Assembly: GCA_016177705.1 (NCBI GenBank)
Contig: JACOUT010000004.1
Span: 620,001 to 684,000, forward strand
Reading direction: 5' to 3'
Source: Deltaproteobacteria bacterium
GTDB lineage: Bacteria; Myxococcota; UBA727; VGSZ01
DNA: 64,000 bases
Numbering within the stretch: position 1 is the stretch's first letter; every line of letters begins with the position of its first letter. The notes below the pieces were generated by a model. That model ran no database searches, was not told the DNA's origin, and saw only the letters and a program-made list of their open reading frames with translations. Below are positions 47,257-55,697 of this stretch, one piece after another. A program made the position numbers and the translations under genes.

Positions 47257-47822
47257 AGCTCGCGCGCGTGGACCCGCGCAGGTTCCGCGCCTGCGCCCTC
47301 GGCATCGCCCTCGGCGCCCGCGAGGTCGGGGTCGCGGTGGTGACGGGCGAGCGCCTGCTCACGGCGTCGGTGCTCAACGTCCGCAAGATCCGCTCGCCGG
47401 ACATGCGGCAGCGCCGGTTCGAGCAGGCGGTCTCCCTCCTGCTCGACGCCTATGCCGTCACGCGCCTCGCCTTCGTCGCCGACCAGCAGGGCGGCGCGGA
47501 CCAGGCCGCATGGCTCGAACGGGAGGCCAGACGCCGGGAAGTCCCCGCGACAAGGCTCCTCCCGGCCCGCGTGCGCGCCGCGCTGTGCGCCCCCGGGGCC
47601 CGGCCGAGCAACGGCGCGCTCGCGCGGCATGTCGTCGGGCGCTTCCCGCTCTTGTGGAGCCGCTCGCCCGACGCCGAGGCGGTCCCGGGCGCGAGCCTTG
47701 CAGAGGGCCTGCGGCGCCGAACGCGCAGCCACCGCGCGCGGTATCACGCCCGCATGTTCATCGCCGCGGGCGCGGCGATGCTCGACCTCGACGAGTTGGC
47801 CAAGGCCCGCGCAGGCGTATGA
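47247..47822 (+). CDS. RuvC-like fold protein, catalytic residues degenerate
   Basis: 191 aa. The N-terminal ALGIALGAREVGVAVVTGERLL parallels the RuvC opening (G-x-D-x-G...TG-A-V), but the first catalytic Asp is replaced (GIALG). RLAFVADQQ occupies the place of the central Glu strand. RVRAALCAPGARPSNGALARHVVGRF resembles the RuvC segment before the final Asp pair, with SPDAEAVPG near it. I infer an RNase H-fold protein that may bind junctions without cutting. It overlaps the following gene by four bases. Confidence 0.55.
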   Translation: MLLKLARVDPRRFRACALGIALGAREVGVAVVTGERLLTASVLNVRKIRSPDMRQRRFEQAVSLLLDAYAVTRLAFVADQQGGADQAAWLEREARRREVPATRLLPARVRAALCAPGARPSNGALARHVVGRFPLLWSRSPDAEAVPGASLAEGLRRRTRSHRARYHARMFIAAGAAMLDLDELAKARAGV

Positions 47823-48808
47823 CGGCCGCCACGGGCGCCAAGCTCAGCGGGCGAGACCTCGACGTGCTCGAAAGCCTCGGGAGGATGCGTTTCCTCTCCG
47901 TGCCCCAGGTCGCGGCGCTGCACTTTCCGTCGGCGGACGCGGCGCTCCGGCGCCTGCGGGAGCTGCGAGCGCGCAAGCTGCTCACCGAGGCGTACGTGCC
48001 CGTGCGGCCGTACGACCGGCGCGCCAAGAGCGTGTTCGCGCTCTCCGCCCTGGGCGCGCGGGCGCTCGCCCGCGCCCGTGACGGGCCCGCGCCGCGGCAC
48101 GTGCCCGAGCATGAGCGGCGCAGCGGCCTCTTCCTCGACCACACGCTCGCGAGGAACGCCCTGTACGTCGCGCTCGAGCTCCTGCACCGCGACGCGGCGT
48201 TCCAGCTCCTCGCCTGGCGCCATGCGCCGGACGACGTGCGTTCCAGCGCGCGGGTCCTCGTCGACGGGCGGATGGTGCGCGTGCCGCTCATCCCCGACGC
48301 GTTCGTGGCGTTGCGCGTCGATGGGAGCGTCCAGGGCCTGGTCGTCGAGATCGACATGGGCACGGTCGCTCCCGAACGGATGCGCCTGCGATACGCCGGG
48401 TACTTCCGCTGGTGGAAGGGACGCGGGCACGTCGCGCGCTTCGGCGACATGCCGGTCCGGGTGCTCACCGTGACGACGACGCCCTCCCGCCTCGATCGCC
48501 TTCGCGCGGCGGCGGCCGGCGGCGCAGGCGAGGGGCACACCCGCCTTTTCTGGTTCGCCCTTCTCGAGGAGGTCGACCTCGGGAAGCCGCACCGGTTGAT
48601 GGGCCCGGTCTGGCGCACGTCCGACCCGCGCGAGGACGGGCCCCGATGCCTGCTGACTTCAACACCGACCGTATGCGCGTCCCCCGATATCGCCGTCACG
48701 GGGCCGACCGGTTCCGCGCCCGGCGGCCCAAGTGCGGCCTGTGCCGCCGCAAGCTCGACGGCCCGTACAAGTCCGTCGCCGGGCACCCCCGCTGCTACTG
48801 GTGCCTGA
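47819..48808 (+). CDS. Replication-relaxation-family-like protein (right copy)
   Basis: 329 aa. N-terminal winged helix (LSGRDLDVLESLGRMRFLSVPQVAALHF, ALRRLRELRARKLL) and, after about 150 residues, VPLIPDAFVALRV followed by LVVEIDMGT. This is the same PD...E-x-D-x-G-T pattern as the left copy at 38587. The two proteins share only this skeleton, so they are diverged paralogues or independent family members. The last 50 residues run in the same DNA as the next, better-supported zinc-ribbon gene. The true C-terminus may lie earlier, with a lost stop. Confidence 0.65.
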   Translation: MTAATGAKLSGRDLDVLESLGRMRFLSVPQVAALHFPSADAALRRLRELRARKLLTEAYVPVRPYDRRAKSVFALSALGARALARARDGPAPRHVPEHERRSGLFLDHTLARNALYVALELLHRDAAFQLLAWRHAPDDVRSSARVLVDGRMVRVPLIPDAFVALRVDGSVQGLVVEIDMGTVAPERMRLRYAGYFRWWKGRGHVARFGDMPVRVLTVTTTPSRLDRLRAAAAGGAGEGHTRLFWFALLEEVDLGKPHRLMGPVWRTSDPREDGPRCLLTSTPTVCASPDIAVTGPTGSAPGGPSAACAAASSTARTSPSPGTPAATGA

Positions 48809-48828
48809 AGCGCGTGGGCAACGTATGA
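48646..48828 (+). CDS. Tiny zinc-ribbon protein 1
   Basis: 60 aa from ATG at 48646. A basic N-terminus is followed by CGLCRRKLDG and CYWCLKR, a treble-clef or zinc-ribbon pair. It lies inside the 3' end of the preceding frame and overlaps the following gene by four bases (ATGA). Probable nucleic-acid-binding accessory protein. Confidence 0.6.
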   Translation: MPADFNTDRMRVPRYRRHGADRFRARRPKCGLCRRKLDGPYKSVAGHPRCYWCLKRVGNV

Positions 48829-48989
48829 GCCCGCGGAAGAACCGGCCGTCGCTTACGACGAGGAACCGCCGGTGGCGGCGGGCGCGGCGCGTCCTGACCG
48901 GCCGCTGCGCCGACTGCCGGCGCCGGCTCGACGCCGGCCACGCCGTCGACGCGAAGGGCCGCACGCGGTGCTCCCGCTGCGTTGATTGA
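48825..48989 (+). CDS. Tiny zinc-ribbon protein 2
   Basis: 54 aa. Very basic start (RKNRPSLTTRNRRWRRARR), then CADCRRRLDAG and CSRCVD. It has the same C-x2-C...C-x2-C spacing logic as the preceding protein, so the two look like a tandem duplication followed by divergence. Coupled by ATGA. Confidence 0.6.
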   Translation: MSPRKNRPSLTTRNRRWRRARRVLTGRCADCRRRLDAGHAVDAKGRTRCSRCVD

Positions 48990-49176
48990 CCTCCGCGGCC
49001 CCCGGGAGTCCCTTGGGTGGGCTGCTCCCATCCCGCGCCGTGCACGCGGGACGGACGAGAACGTCGCGGGACACGGCCGCGGCGTTCTCGGGAGGGACAA
49101 GCCACTCAGAGGGAGATCGGAGCGCGCGAATGCGGGCGCGCTCCGGCCTCCGTCGAGCGCCGGAGAGGAGAGAAAC

Positions 49177-50478
49177 ATGCTGAAGCTGACCATCGCGGGG
49201 AAGACGTCGATCATCCACGGCACCGAGTACGAGGACGCAATGCGGCGGTTTTGGGACGCGAAGCAGTCCGGCGACGAGAGCGCCGCGCTCGTGAAGCTGG
49301 AGGAAGAAGCGGATCCTCCGCCCCATGTGACGGCCCACGGGGCGTTCTCGGTCATCGCCGGCGGGCGGATCGAGGAGCAGGAGCGCGAGCTGCGCGGGGC
49401 GGGGTTCGCCCTGCCGCCGCCGCTCTTCGCCCCGGGCACCCGCGTGACCGAGCTCGGGGACCGCAACTTCCGCATCGAGCGCGAGCGGGTGGAGGCGCTG
49501 CCCCCGTTCCCCGCAGCCTGCGCCGCGCTCGTGGGGCAGCTGCGGGCCGAACGCCGGCATGACGGCAAGGTCGAGCCTTCGCGCCTGTCGATGCGCGAGG
49601 ACGGCACCGTCGACCTGGACGGGATCTGCCCGATGCGGCTAGAGGAACGCGCCTTCCAGGCGCTGTGCCAGCACCTCGGGATCGGCGCGGGGGCGAGGTA
49701 CCTCGCCGAGCTGTGCACGCCGCACGAGCGCGCCTGGAACGTGAACGCCCAGCTCTCCCGCGCCCCAAAGCGGCCGATCGTGCTGCGCACGCGCTGGGAC
49801 GAGCAGGGACGCTCCGTGTTCGCAGTGGTGACCCCGAGCTACGCGCCCTGCGACGCCGACCAGGTGGTGACCGCCGCGCTCCCGGCGCTCGCCGACGCCC
49901 GGGTCGAGCTCGCGTACGAGGGCGCCAGGCTCACGGCCACGGCCCTGTGGATGCCCGAGCACGTGGCGGACCTCGCCGCGGGCGACGTGTTCCGCGCCGG
50001 AGTGCGTCTCCAGTGCGACGACACAGGCCGCGGGCGCATCCGCGTGACCGCCGTGGTGCTGCGCAGCCTCTGCCTCAACCTGATCGTCGTGGCCGAGGGC
50101 GAGGTGGAGACTATGAGCCAGGTGCACCGGGGCGACCGCGAACGCATCCGCGCCGCGCTTCCGAGGGCGGTCGAGGCCGCGCGCGGCGAGGTCGGGTTCT
50201 TCCTCGAAGCTTGGGGCCATGCCCGCACGCTCAAGGTCGACCCCGTCGAGAAGTTCAAGGAGTGGGTCGACACCAAGAAGGTGGTCGTCTCCGGCGAGCG
50301 CGACGGCGAGGCGGTGGTGAACCACCTCGTCGACGCGTGGAAGCAGGAGCCCGGAGAGACCCTCGCCGACGCCGTCAATGCGCTTACGCGCGCGGCGCAC
50401 GTCGTCCCGAGCTGGGGCTTGTCCGTGCGCGAGGAGCTCGAGCGCGCGGCGGGCAGGATCGTGATGGCAGTCCGATGA
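49177..50478 (+). CDS. DUF932-like phage/plasmid protein
   Basis: 433 aa from ATG at 49177 with GGAGAGGAG upstream. The middle (residues about 190-350: ERAWNVNAQL, VFAVVTPSYAPCDADQV, RVTAVVLRSLCLNLIVVAEG, then MSQVHRGDRERI) follows the DUF932 / TIGR03299 phage-plasmid protein pattern. Its biochemical role is unknown. The last 80 residues are helical (EKFKEWVDTKK, HVVPSWGLSVREELERAAGR). A decayed second copy of this 3' end occurs at about 52370-52640. It is followed by a candidate terminator. Confidence 0.68.
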   Translation: MLKLTIAGKTSIIHGTEYEDAMRRFWDAKQSGDESAALVKLEEEADPPPHVTAHGAFSVIAGGRIEEQERELRGAGFALPPPLFAPGTRVTELGDRNFRIERERVEALPPFPAACAALVGQLRAERRHDGKVEPSRLSMREDGTVDLDGICPMRLEERAFQALCQHLGIGAGARYLAELCTPHERAWNVNAQLSRAPKRPIVLRTRWDEQGRSVFAVVTPSYAPCDADQVVTAALPALADARVELAYEGARLTATALWMPEHVADLAAGDVFRAGVRLQCDDTGRGRIRVTAVVLRSLCLNLIVVAEGEVETMSQVHRGDRERIRAALPRAVEAARGEVGFFLEAWGHARTLKVDPVEKFKEWVDTKKVVVSGERDGEAVVNHLVDAWKQEPGETLADAVNALTRAAHVVPSWGLSVREELERAAGRIVMAVR

Positions 50479-50483
50479 ACGCT

Positions 50484-50503
50484 GGCGGCGCTACGGCGCC
50501 GCC
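50484..50503 (+). terminator. Candidate terminator after DUF932-like gene
   Basis: GGCGGCGC-TACG-GCGCCGCC, an 8-bp perfect GC stem with a TACG (UNCG-type) tetraloop, starts 6 bp after the stop and is followed by ATTGTCTT. The weak T run makes intrinsic termination likely but not certain. Confidence 0.6.
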
Positions 50504-50616
50504 ATTGTCTTCGCGTCAATCGTGCTGTGGCCGCATGCGGTGATACCGTCGCGTGACCTGGGACGACATTGGCTCGGCGTTGTCTCGGGATCGCCGCGAC
50601 GACCTTCGCCGACTCG

Positions 50617-52233
50617 CTATAGGTGCGTTCGGTTGTGCAGCCATCGCCCTATCGTCCGAATGCCCTTCGCGATCTCGTGCTCGAGAGTGCTGGCACCGCC
50701 CGATGGACCCGCACGGTACTCCTTCACCGACCACGCGTGGAGCGCGAAGTGCAGCGGCAGGGCCCGCTCCTGCCGTGAGCCTTCCGCAGCGAGCATCCCA
50801 CGGAGCCAATCCTTGTACTTGGCCCCGTTCGAAATCTCGACCTCGAGTAATTGCCCAACCCAGGGGTTGATCGCAGCCAGCTGGAGTTCGACGGCATTGT
50901 CCCGGTTCATGCTGTTGGATTTCGCGGAATAGACGTAGAAGCCGACGAGGTCAGCCAAGAGGCGGATGTTGTCGCCGAGCGGGTTCGCGAGGATCTTCCT
51001 TTCGGTCTGCTCGTCCTTTCGACGCTCGGCGCATTCCCGTATCGAGACGATTCGTGCACGAATATCCCGGTTGTTATACCCAGCAAAATCGATGTGATCT
51101 GTAGAATAGGGAAGGATTCGTTTGCCCGCCAGCCTATAGTGCGGCATGTAAAGTGCGTCAATCGCCCCGTTCCTCTTGTCTATCTTGGCGAATGGCGTGT
51201 CGAAGTCCTCCTCGGAGGACGGGGCGTATTTTAGATAGCCCCCCCGTACTGCTTCGCGTTGCGCCTCAAGCTGAATGAGGAAATACTCGAAGTACTCACG
51301 CGACAAGAAGCGGCGATACCTCGCAATATTCTTGATGATCTCGAATTCGGACGCGAACAACCCCGCGAAGCGCTCCTGCAATTCCGGGAAGACCTCGTAC
51401 AGCCTCACGGCTCCTATCGTGACGTCGTGTCGGTACTTGTCCTCCGATCCTTTGTATTTGCTCGTCTGCAGCACTCCGCCAAAGAAAGCCTGCTCGATTA
51501 TCTGGAGCTCAGCTTCTTCGATCTTCATACCTAGCAGCTTGGGGCGGAACATCTGGAGCACCGACGCCGCTCGGTTCACCCGGTCACGGATTTCCATGGC
51601 ATCCAAGGACCGCACATTTGCGGACTGCGTGCCCGCCGGCCGCTCAAGCTCAAACACTTCGACCGGAAGCCCGACGAGCTTGAAGAGGAGGGTTCGTCCG
51701 GCTAGGTTCCTTTCGAGGTTGTCCTCGAGGTCATGCTTGTTCCGTGTGCGCCGCGCAGCCTTGTTGAGCGCGGCCCAGGTCTTGCCGGTGAGGTACGCAC
51801 GGGCCTTCGGGAGGCTGACCCCAAGTCCAGCGCACGTCCGCAGAAAGGCTCCAATCGAAGCCGCAATCGCGACCGAGTCATTGTTCAACGGGTTGAGCGC
51901 ATGGATGATGAACGCCGCTTCATACGTCGTGCCACTCTCAGCGCGCCTCCGAAGGAAACGAGGAATCTCCTGGCCGTCGTGGTTGAGGGTGAAACGTCCA
52001 CCCGCAGGCGTCTTGTTGGCCTTATCCCGGAGTTGTGCGATACCCCGCAGGAGGAACTCCGGGTTCGAGGCTAGGATTCCAAGCGCTGTTTCGTCGGAAA
52101 GGCCACCAAGCCTAAAAGCCCGCTTCAACGTCTGCAACGCCTCCTCAGTGGCTGATCCCGAAGACCCGCGCAGCGCTTCGCCCAGTTCGCTGAACTGGTC
52201 CTGAAGCCGCCTGTTCGCCGACTCGATCGTCAT
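50617..52233 (-). CDS. Hypothetical lower-GC cargo protein
   Basis: 538 aa from ATG at 52233; the open frame further upstream looks non-coding. Base composition and codon use are clearly less GC-rich than its neighbours (many AAT, GAT, ATT, TTC codons), pointing to recent acquisition. No signal peptide or membrane helix. The sequence is helix-rich, with conserved-looking blocks (NRAASVLQMFRPKLLGMKIEEAEL, FAKIDKRNGAIDALYMPHYRL, LPYSTDHIDFAGYNNRDIRARI, LPLHFALHAWSVKEY). I do not recognise the family. Its location in an element next to a duplicated gene end fits a cargo, possibly defence, gene, but nothing in the sequence proves that. Confidence 0.72.
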   Translation of the reverse strand: MTIESANRRLQDQFSELGEALRGSSGSATEEALQTLKRAFRLGGLSDETALGILASNPEFLLRGIAQLRDKANKTPAGGRFTLNHDGQEIPRFLRRRAESGTTYEAAFIIHALNPLNNDSVAIAASIGAFLRTCAGLGVSLPKARAYLTGKTWAALNKAARRTRNKHDLEDNLERNLAGRTLLFKLVGLPVEVFELERPAGTQSANVRSLDAMEIRDRVNRAASVLQMFRPKLLGMKIEEAELQIIEQAFFGGVLQTSKYKGSEDKYRHDVTIGAVRLYEVFPELQERFAGLFASEFEIIKNIARYRRFLSREYFEYFLIQLEAQREAVRGGYLKYAPSSEEDFDTPFAKIDKRNGAIDALYMPHYRLAGKRILPYSTDHIDFAGYNNRDIRARIVSIRECAERRKDEQTERKILANPLGDNIRLLADLVGFYVYSAKSNSMNRDNAVELQLAAINPWVGQLLEVEISNGAKYKDWLRGMLAAEGSRQERALPLHFALHAWSVKEYRAGPSGGASTLEHEIAKGIRTIGRWLHNRTHL

Positions 52234-52369
52234 ATTTGGCCGATGACTCCCCACTATGCAACGAAGGCCTCTATCGAGCAAGACGGGCACTGAAGTGAGC
52301 TGAGTCGGCGTCGAATCTCGCGGTCGCGGCGTGAACCCGCTCGGTGCTCCCGTTGGCTTACGGCGCGGC

Positions 52370-52640
52370 AGGCGAGAAGATCGAGCGGTTTCTCGGCGCG
52401 TGGGCAAACGAGCCGGTGCCCCAGGTCAAAGGTCAAGTCGATGGCCGTCGCCACCCCCTGTGAGCGATGGAGAAACCGTCGCGAAGGAGTTGGTCGACGC
52501 GCACAAGGCGGAGCTTGGCGACACGCTTGCCGACGACGTCAACGCGCCAAGGCGAGCGTCACACGTCGTCCCGAGCTGGCCCATTTCCGTGTGCGATGAG
52601 CTCGAGCATGCGGTGGGGAGGATCGGGACGGCGAAAAGAA
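52370..52640 (+). pseudogene. Decayed copy of the DUF932-like gene 3' end
   Basis: Translated in two frames, this stretch gives GEKIERFL and then SDGETVAKELVDAHKAELGDTLADDVN and ASHVVPSWPISVCDELEHAVGRI. These parallel VEKFKEWV, RDGEAVVNHLVDAWKQEPGETLADAVN and AAHVVPSWGLSVREELERAAGRI at the end of the intact gene. The DNA shares CACGTCGTCCCGAGCTGG exactly. A frameshift and a stop (at about 52461) show it is not functional. Confidence 0.7.
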
Positions 52641-52941
52641 AGTTGCAGGGGTGGTGCTGGTTTCGACGCCGCCTCCATTTCTTTCCGGCTGGTGTGGCCG
52701 GCGTGAAGACCCTCCGCAGGAGTCCTCTTGGCTGGATCGGGAACCGTCAGGCCGGCGTCATCGACGACAGAGAGCGACGCTATGGCGAATACGGCGACCC
52801 GCCGGACCCGAAGCACGTCCGGACGTTCGCCTCAGAACGCGAGGCGCGAGGTTGACCTCCGGCCACGTCCCGATACCTCCCACTGCGGGAACGTCGTAAC
52901 AGGGGCGCAGCGCCTCCACGCTGGCGGCGCACGGGGGACAC
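52641..52941. other. Intergenic, nothing recognised
   Basis: About 300 bp between the decayed gene end and the SGNH hydrolase gene. Short open frames on both strands have no recognisable features. Confidence 0.4.
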
Positions 52942-54456
52942 ATGGCGGCGCTCGAACTCTTCACGATCGGCGACTCAGTCTCGCAGGGCTTCCAGAGCGG
53001 TGCGGCCGCGCGGCCGGACCAGGCGTACTCGACGCTGCTCGCGCGCAAGCTCGGGATCGCGGGGTACGCGACGCCGGAGTTCCCCGCCGGCGGGTTCTTC
53101 CTGCCGATGGAGCCGATGCTGCGCGCGCTCGAGCGCAAGCACGGGGCGGACGTCTCCGGGCTCGAGTGGGCCGCGGCGATCGGGACGCTCAACGAGGCGC
53201 TCGACGAGGGCGAGGACTACTACGAGCGCGGCGGCGGCTCGGTCGGCACGCCCAACGCCCCGCCGGCCGCGTGGTACCCCAACGTCTCCTGCTACGGCTT
53301 CCAGGCGGCCGACGCGTGGCTCCTGTCCGCCAAGTCGTGCCACGACCAGGTTCTCTCGGCGGGTGGATCGGGTGACGGCGTCCTGACCGGCGCCGCGCAG
53401 CCCTTCTACCGCAACGCGCTGCGCGTCCTCTCCCCGGACCGGCAGCTGGGCGCGCTCAACCCGGGCATGTACGCCGGGGCGCTCGCGGGCATCGAGCCGC
53501 GCTCGCAGCTCGACTGGCTCCTCTTCCACGCGCGAACCACCGGCGTGCGCGACGTGGTGCTCTGGCTGGGCGCCAACAACTGCCTGGGCACGGTGTTCGA
53601 CCTCGACGTCCGCTGGTCTGGGGGCGACGGCGCCGCCCACAGGATGGGGCACTTCGAGCGCGCCGCGAAGAAGTGGAACCTGTGGTGGCCCGCCGACTTT
53701 GAGGCCGAGTACGCCCAGCTGCTCGCATACGTCGACGTGATCATGAAGGGGCACAACGCGGAGAAGGACTGGCGCGTCTTCGTCGGCAACGTGCCGTACG
53801 TGACCATCGCCCCGCTGATTAAGGGCGTGGGCGGTTCCACCTTCGTCTCGCGCCCCGGGCGCCAGGGCGGCCACTACTTCAAGTACTACACGTACTTTCC
53901 CTTCGAGGAGGACTTCGCGCGCACCTCGACTCGTCAGCTCACGATCCAGGAGGCCATCCAGATCGACGACACCATCGCCGAGTACAACGGCGCGATCGCC
54001 CTTGCGGCCGCCGCGCTCAACGGCGCGCACGGCTCCGACCGCTACGTCGTCGTCGATTTCTGCGAGGTGTTGCGCTCGGCGGCCTGGAAGCGCAACGGCG
54101 GGAACCCCACGTACCGCTTCCCCGCGTACTTCGGCCGCATCACCCCCCGCCCGGACACCAAGTACTACCACGCCGACATCGGGGGCCGCGTCCGCCAGGG
54201 CGGGCTGTTCTCCCTCGACGGGGTCCACCCCTCCGCGCTCGGGCAGGGGATCATCGCCCACGAGCTCTTGGAGGCCATGAAGCGCGCGGGACGCGCGAGC
54301 CCGGGCCTGGCCTTCGACGACCGGGACTGGGCCGCGATCCACGCCTCCGACTCGCTGCTCGCCCGGCCCATCCGGGTCATGCACGAGATCTACGGCCGCG
54401 ACGAGCTCGCCAAGGCCGTCATCGGCGCGATCAGCCTCTTCGGCGTGCGGCTATGA
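52942..54456 (+). CDS. SGNH/GDSL-type hydrolase
   Basis: 504 aa. The SGNH blocks are present: block I TIGDSVSQG with nucleophile S12, block III Asn in WLGANNCLG, and block V DGVHPS with the Asp-x-x-His pair. At 504 aa it is longer than the usual 200-350 because of insertions between blocks. There is no signal peptide, so it is cytoplasmic or exported by another route. It would be an esterase, lipase or carbohydrate acetylesterase; substrate unknown. High GC, like the backbone. Confidence 0.83.
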   Translation: MAALELFTIGDSVSQGFQSGAAARPDQAYSTLLARKLGIAGYATPEFPAGGFFLPMEPMLRALERKHGADVSGLEWAAAIGTLNEALDEGEDYYERGGGSVGTPNAPPAAWYPNVSCYGFQAADAWLLSAKSCHDQVLSAGGSGDGVLTGAAQPFYRNALRVLSPDRQLGALNPGMYAGALAGIEPRSQLDWLLFHARTTGVRDVVLWLGANNCLGTVFDLDVRWSGGDGAAHRMGHFERAAKKWNLWWPADFEAEYAQLLAYVDVIMKGHNAEKDWRVFVGNVPYVTIAPLIKGVGGSTFVSRPGRQGGHYFKYYTYFPFEEDFARTSTRQLTIQEAIQIDDTIAEYNGAIALAAAALNGAHGSDRYVVVDFCEVLRSAAWKRNGGNPTYRFPAYFGRITPRPDTKYYHADIGGRVRQGGLFSLDGVHPSALGQGIIAHELLEAMKRAGRASPGLAFDDRDWAAIHASDSLLARPIRVMHEIYGRDELAKAVIGAISLFGVRL

Positions 54457-54608
54457 GCGGGGCGGCCGGTCCGTCGAGGCAGGTCGCGGCGGGGAAGATC
54501 ACGATGGCGGCGAGGTGACGACGGCGGGCGACGTCGGATCTCGGCGCCGCCGCCTTTGGCGAGAACGACGATGGCTGCGTCTTGGTGGAGCAACCGCAAG
54601 AGGTGGGA

Positions 54609-55553
54609 ATGAGGACACTTGAGCTTGTTTGGCTTCTATCACTGATTGGTGGATGCGCCACTGCCACCCCACGTGCAGAGGTCGCTGGCGGATACTCGTA
54701 TGTTCCACTAGACCCTTTTCCAGCACAGATTAACGTTCCCGAGGACTGTTCCGAACCGTCCATTGCAGCCCTTCAATCGCTGCCAGATAATGCAGTGCGC
54801 ATGTCTGTTGTGGAGCTTGCCGGCTCCGCAAAGACCGAGGCTGGGTTCGGGAGCGTTGGCATTAAGGGCAGTACATACAATGTCACCATCGACTACATCA
54901 ACTCCGCAACGATCAACGGCAACTTTTGGATTCGACGTTCTGCATCTCCCATCAAACCGAGTTCGGCCACAACGGTCGGGGCGGCAGGATCGAAGATGGT
55001 TACGACGACGCAACTGGTTCCACTTGCAAAGACCATTGAACCCAACTTTGATCCGACCAGCGTTCGCTATGAGGTCTCTCGGAAACAACCGGTCCAAGAG
55101 GATGGGTTTGAGAGGGTTAACATCCCAATTTATGTCGGCATCGGCCTGCGGGTTGTGTCCGTTGTTACGGTAGTCGAAGGCGGCGCGAACATCTCTGGAC
55201 TCGGAACGATCGGTGCTGAGGCAGAAGCGAAGCGTCTCTCAGGCTCTTTGGTTGTCCAGACGTTGGGGATCAACGGCAAATCAGTCACTGCGGCTCTCCC
55301 TATTCAAAGCGAGCTTAATCGAACAACTGCTCAGGCAGCTATCGTGTCCATCAGTCAGATCAAGACGCTGCTCTATCAGCCTGGCACATACGTTGCGCCG
55401 CGTATCGTTGGCCTATATCTTCCATTGGAGAGCGATCCACGGCTGGTACGAGCGCTAGTTTCTTCGCTCGCGGATGGCACGCCGACGGAGTTGAAGCTGA
55501 GTTGCAGATCCGCAAAGGGAAGCGGTGAACTCGGCCCGACCCTCGTTCACTAG
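54609..55553 (+). CDS. Lower-GC lipoprotein of unknown function
   Basis: 314 aa from ATG at 54609 (AGAGGTGGGA upstream). The lipoprotein signal is clear: LVWLLSLIGGCATA. The mature protein is strand-rich (GIKGSTYNVTIDYINSATINGNFWI, VNIPIYVGIGLRVVSVVTVVEGGANISGLG) and may be a beta-sandwich. Codon use is markedly less GC-rich than in the flanking genes, suggesting a different origin. No family recognised. Confidence 0.72.
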   Translation: MRTLELVWLLSLIGGCATATPRAEVAGGYSYVPLDPFPAQINVPEDCSEPSIAALQSLPDNAVRMSVVELAGSAKTEAGFGSVGIKGSTYNVTIDYINSATINGNFWIRRSASPIKPSSATTVGAAGSKMVTTTQLVPLAKTIEPNFDPTSVRYEVSRKQPVQEDGFERVNIPIYVGIGLRVVSVVTVVEGGANISGLGTIGAEAEAKRLSGSLVVQTLGINGKSVTAALPIQSELNRTTAQAAIVSISQIKTLLYQPGTYVAPRIVGLYLPLESDPRLVRALVSSLADGTPTELKLSCRSAKGSGELGPTLVH

Positions 55554-55697
55554 GGCCTTTCGCTGACTTGAGCCAGGCCGGCGTGCCGCTCGCAGCCAAC
55601 AGTGATGAGATGAGGAGGTCGATCCCGATCGTCATGGTCGTCGTGGTCTTCCGATTCTCCTTGGCTACGACGATCATGAATCGTCGCGAGGTGGCCG

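Larger units (their letters stand above)
36147..50503. mobile_element. Integrative element at tRNA-Arg (core; right end uncertain)
   Basis: The element starts at the 3' end of tRNA-Arg(CCG) with an integrase pointing toward the tRNA, the classic layout for genomic islands. Contents fit a mobile element: excisionase-like HTH, DNA-translocating ATPase, two replication-relaxation-type proteins, XRE regulator, DdrA/Rad52-like protein, DUF932-like protein. Reading by eye I found no direct repeat of the tRNA 3' segment elsewhere in the window. The right end may therefore lie near 50.5 kb, near 59 kb, or outside. Relaxase and secretion-channel genes are not seen, so self-transfer is doubtful. Confidence 0.65.
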
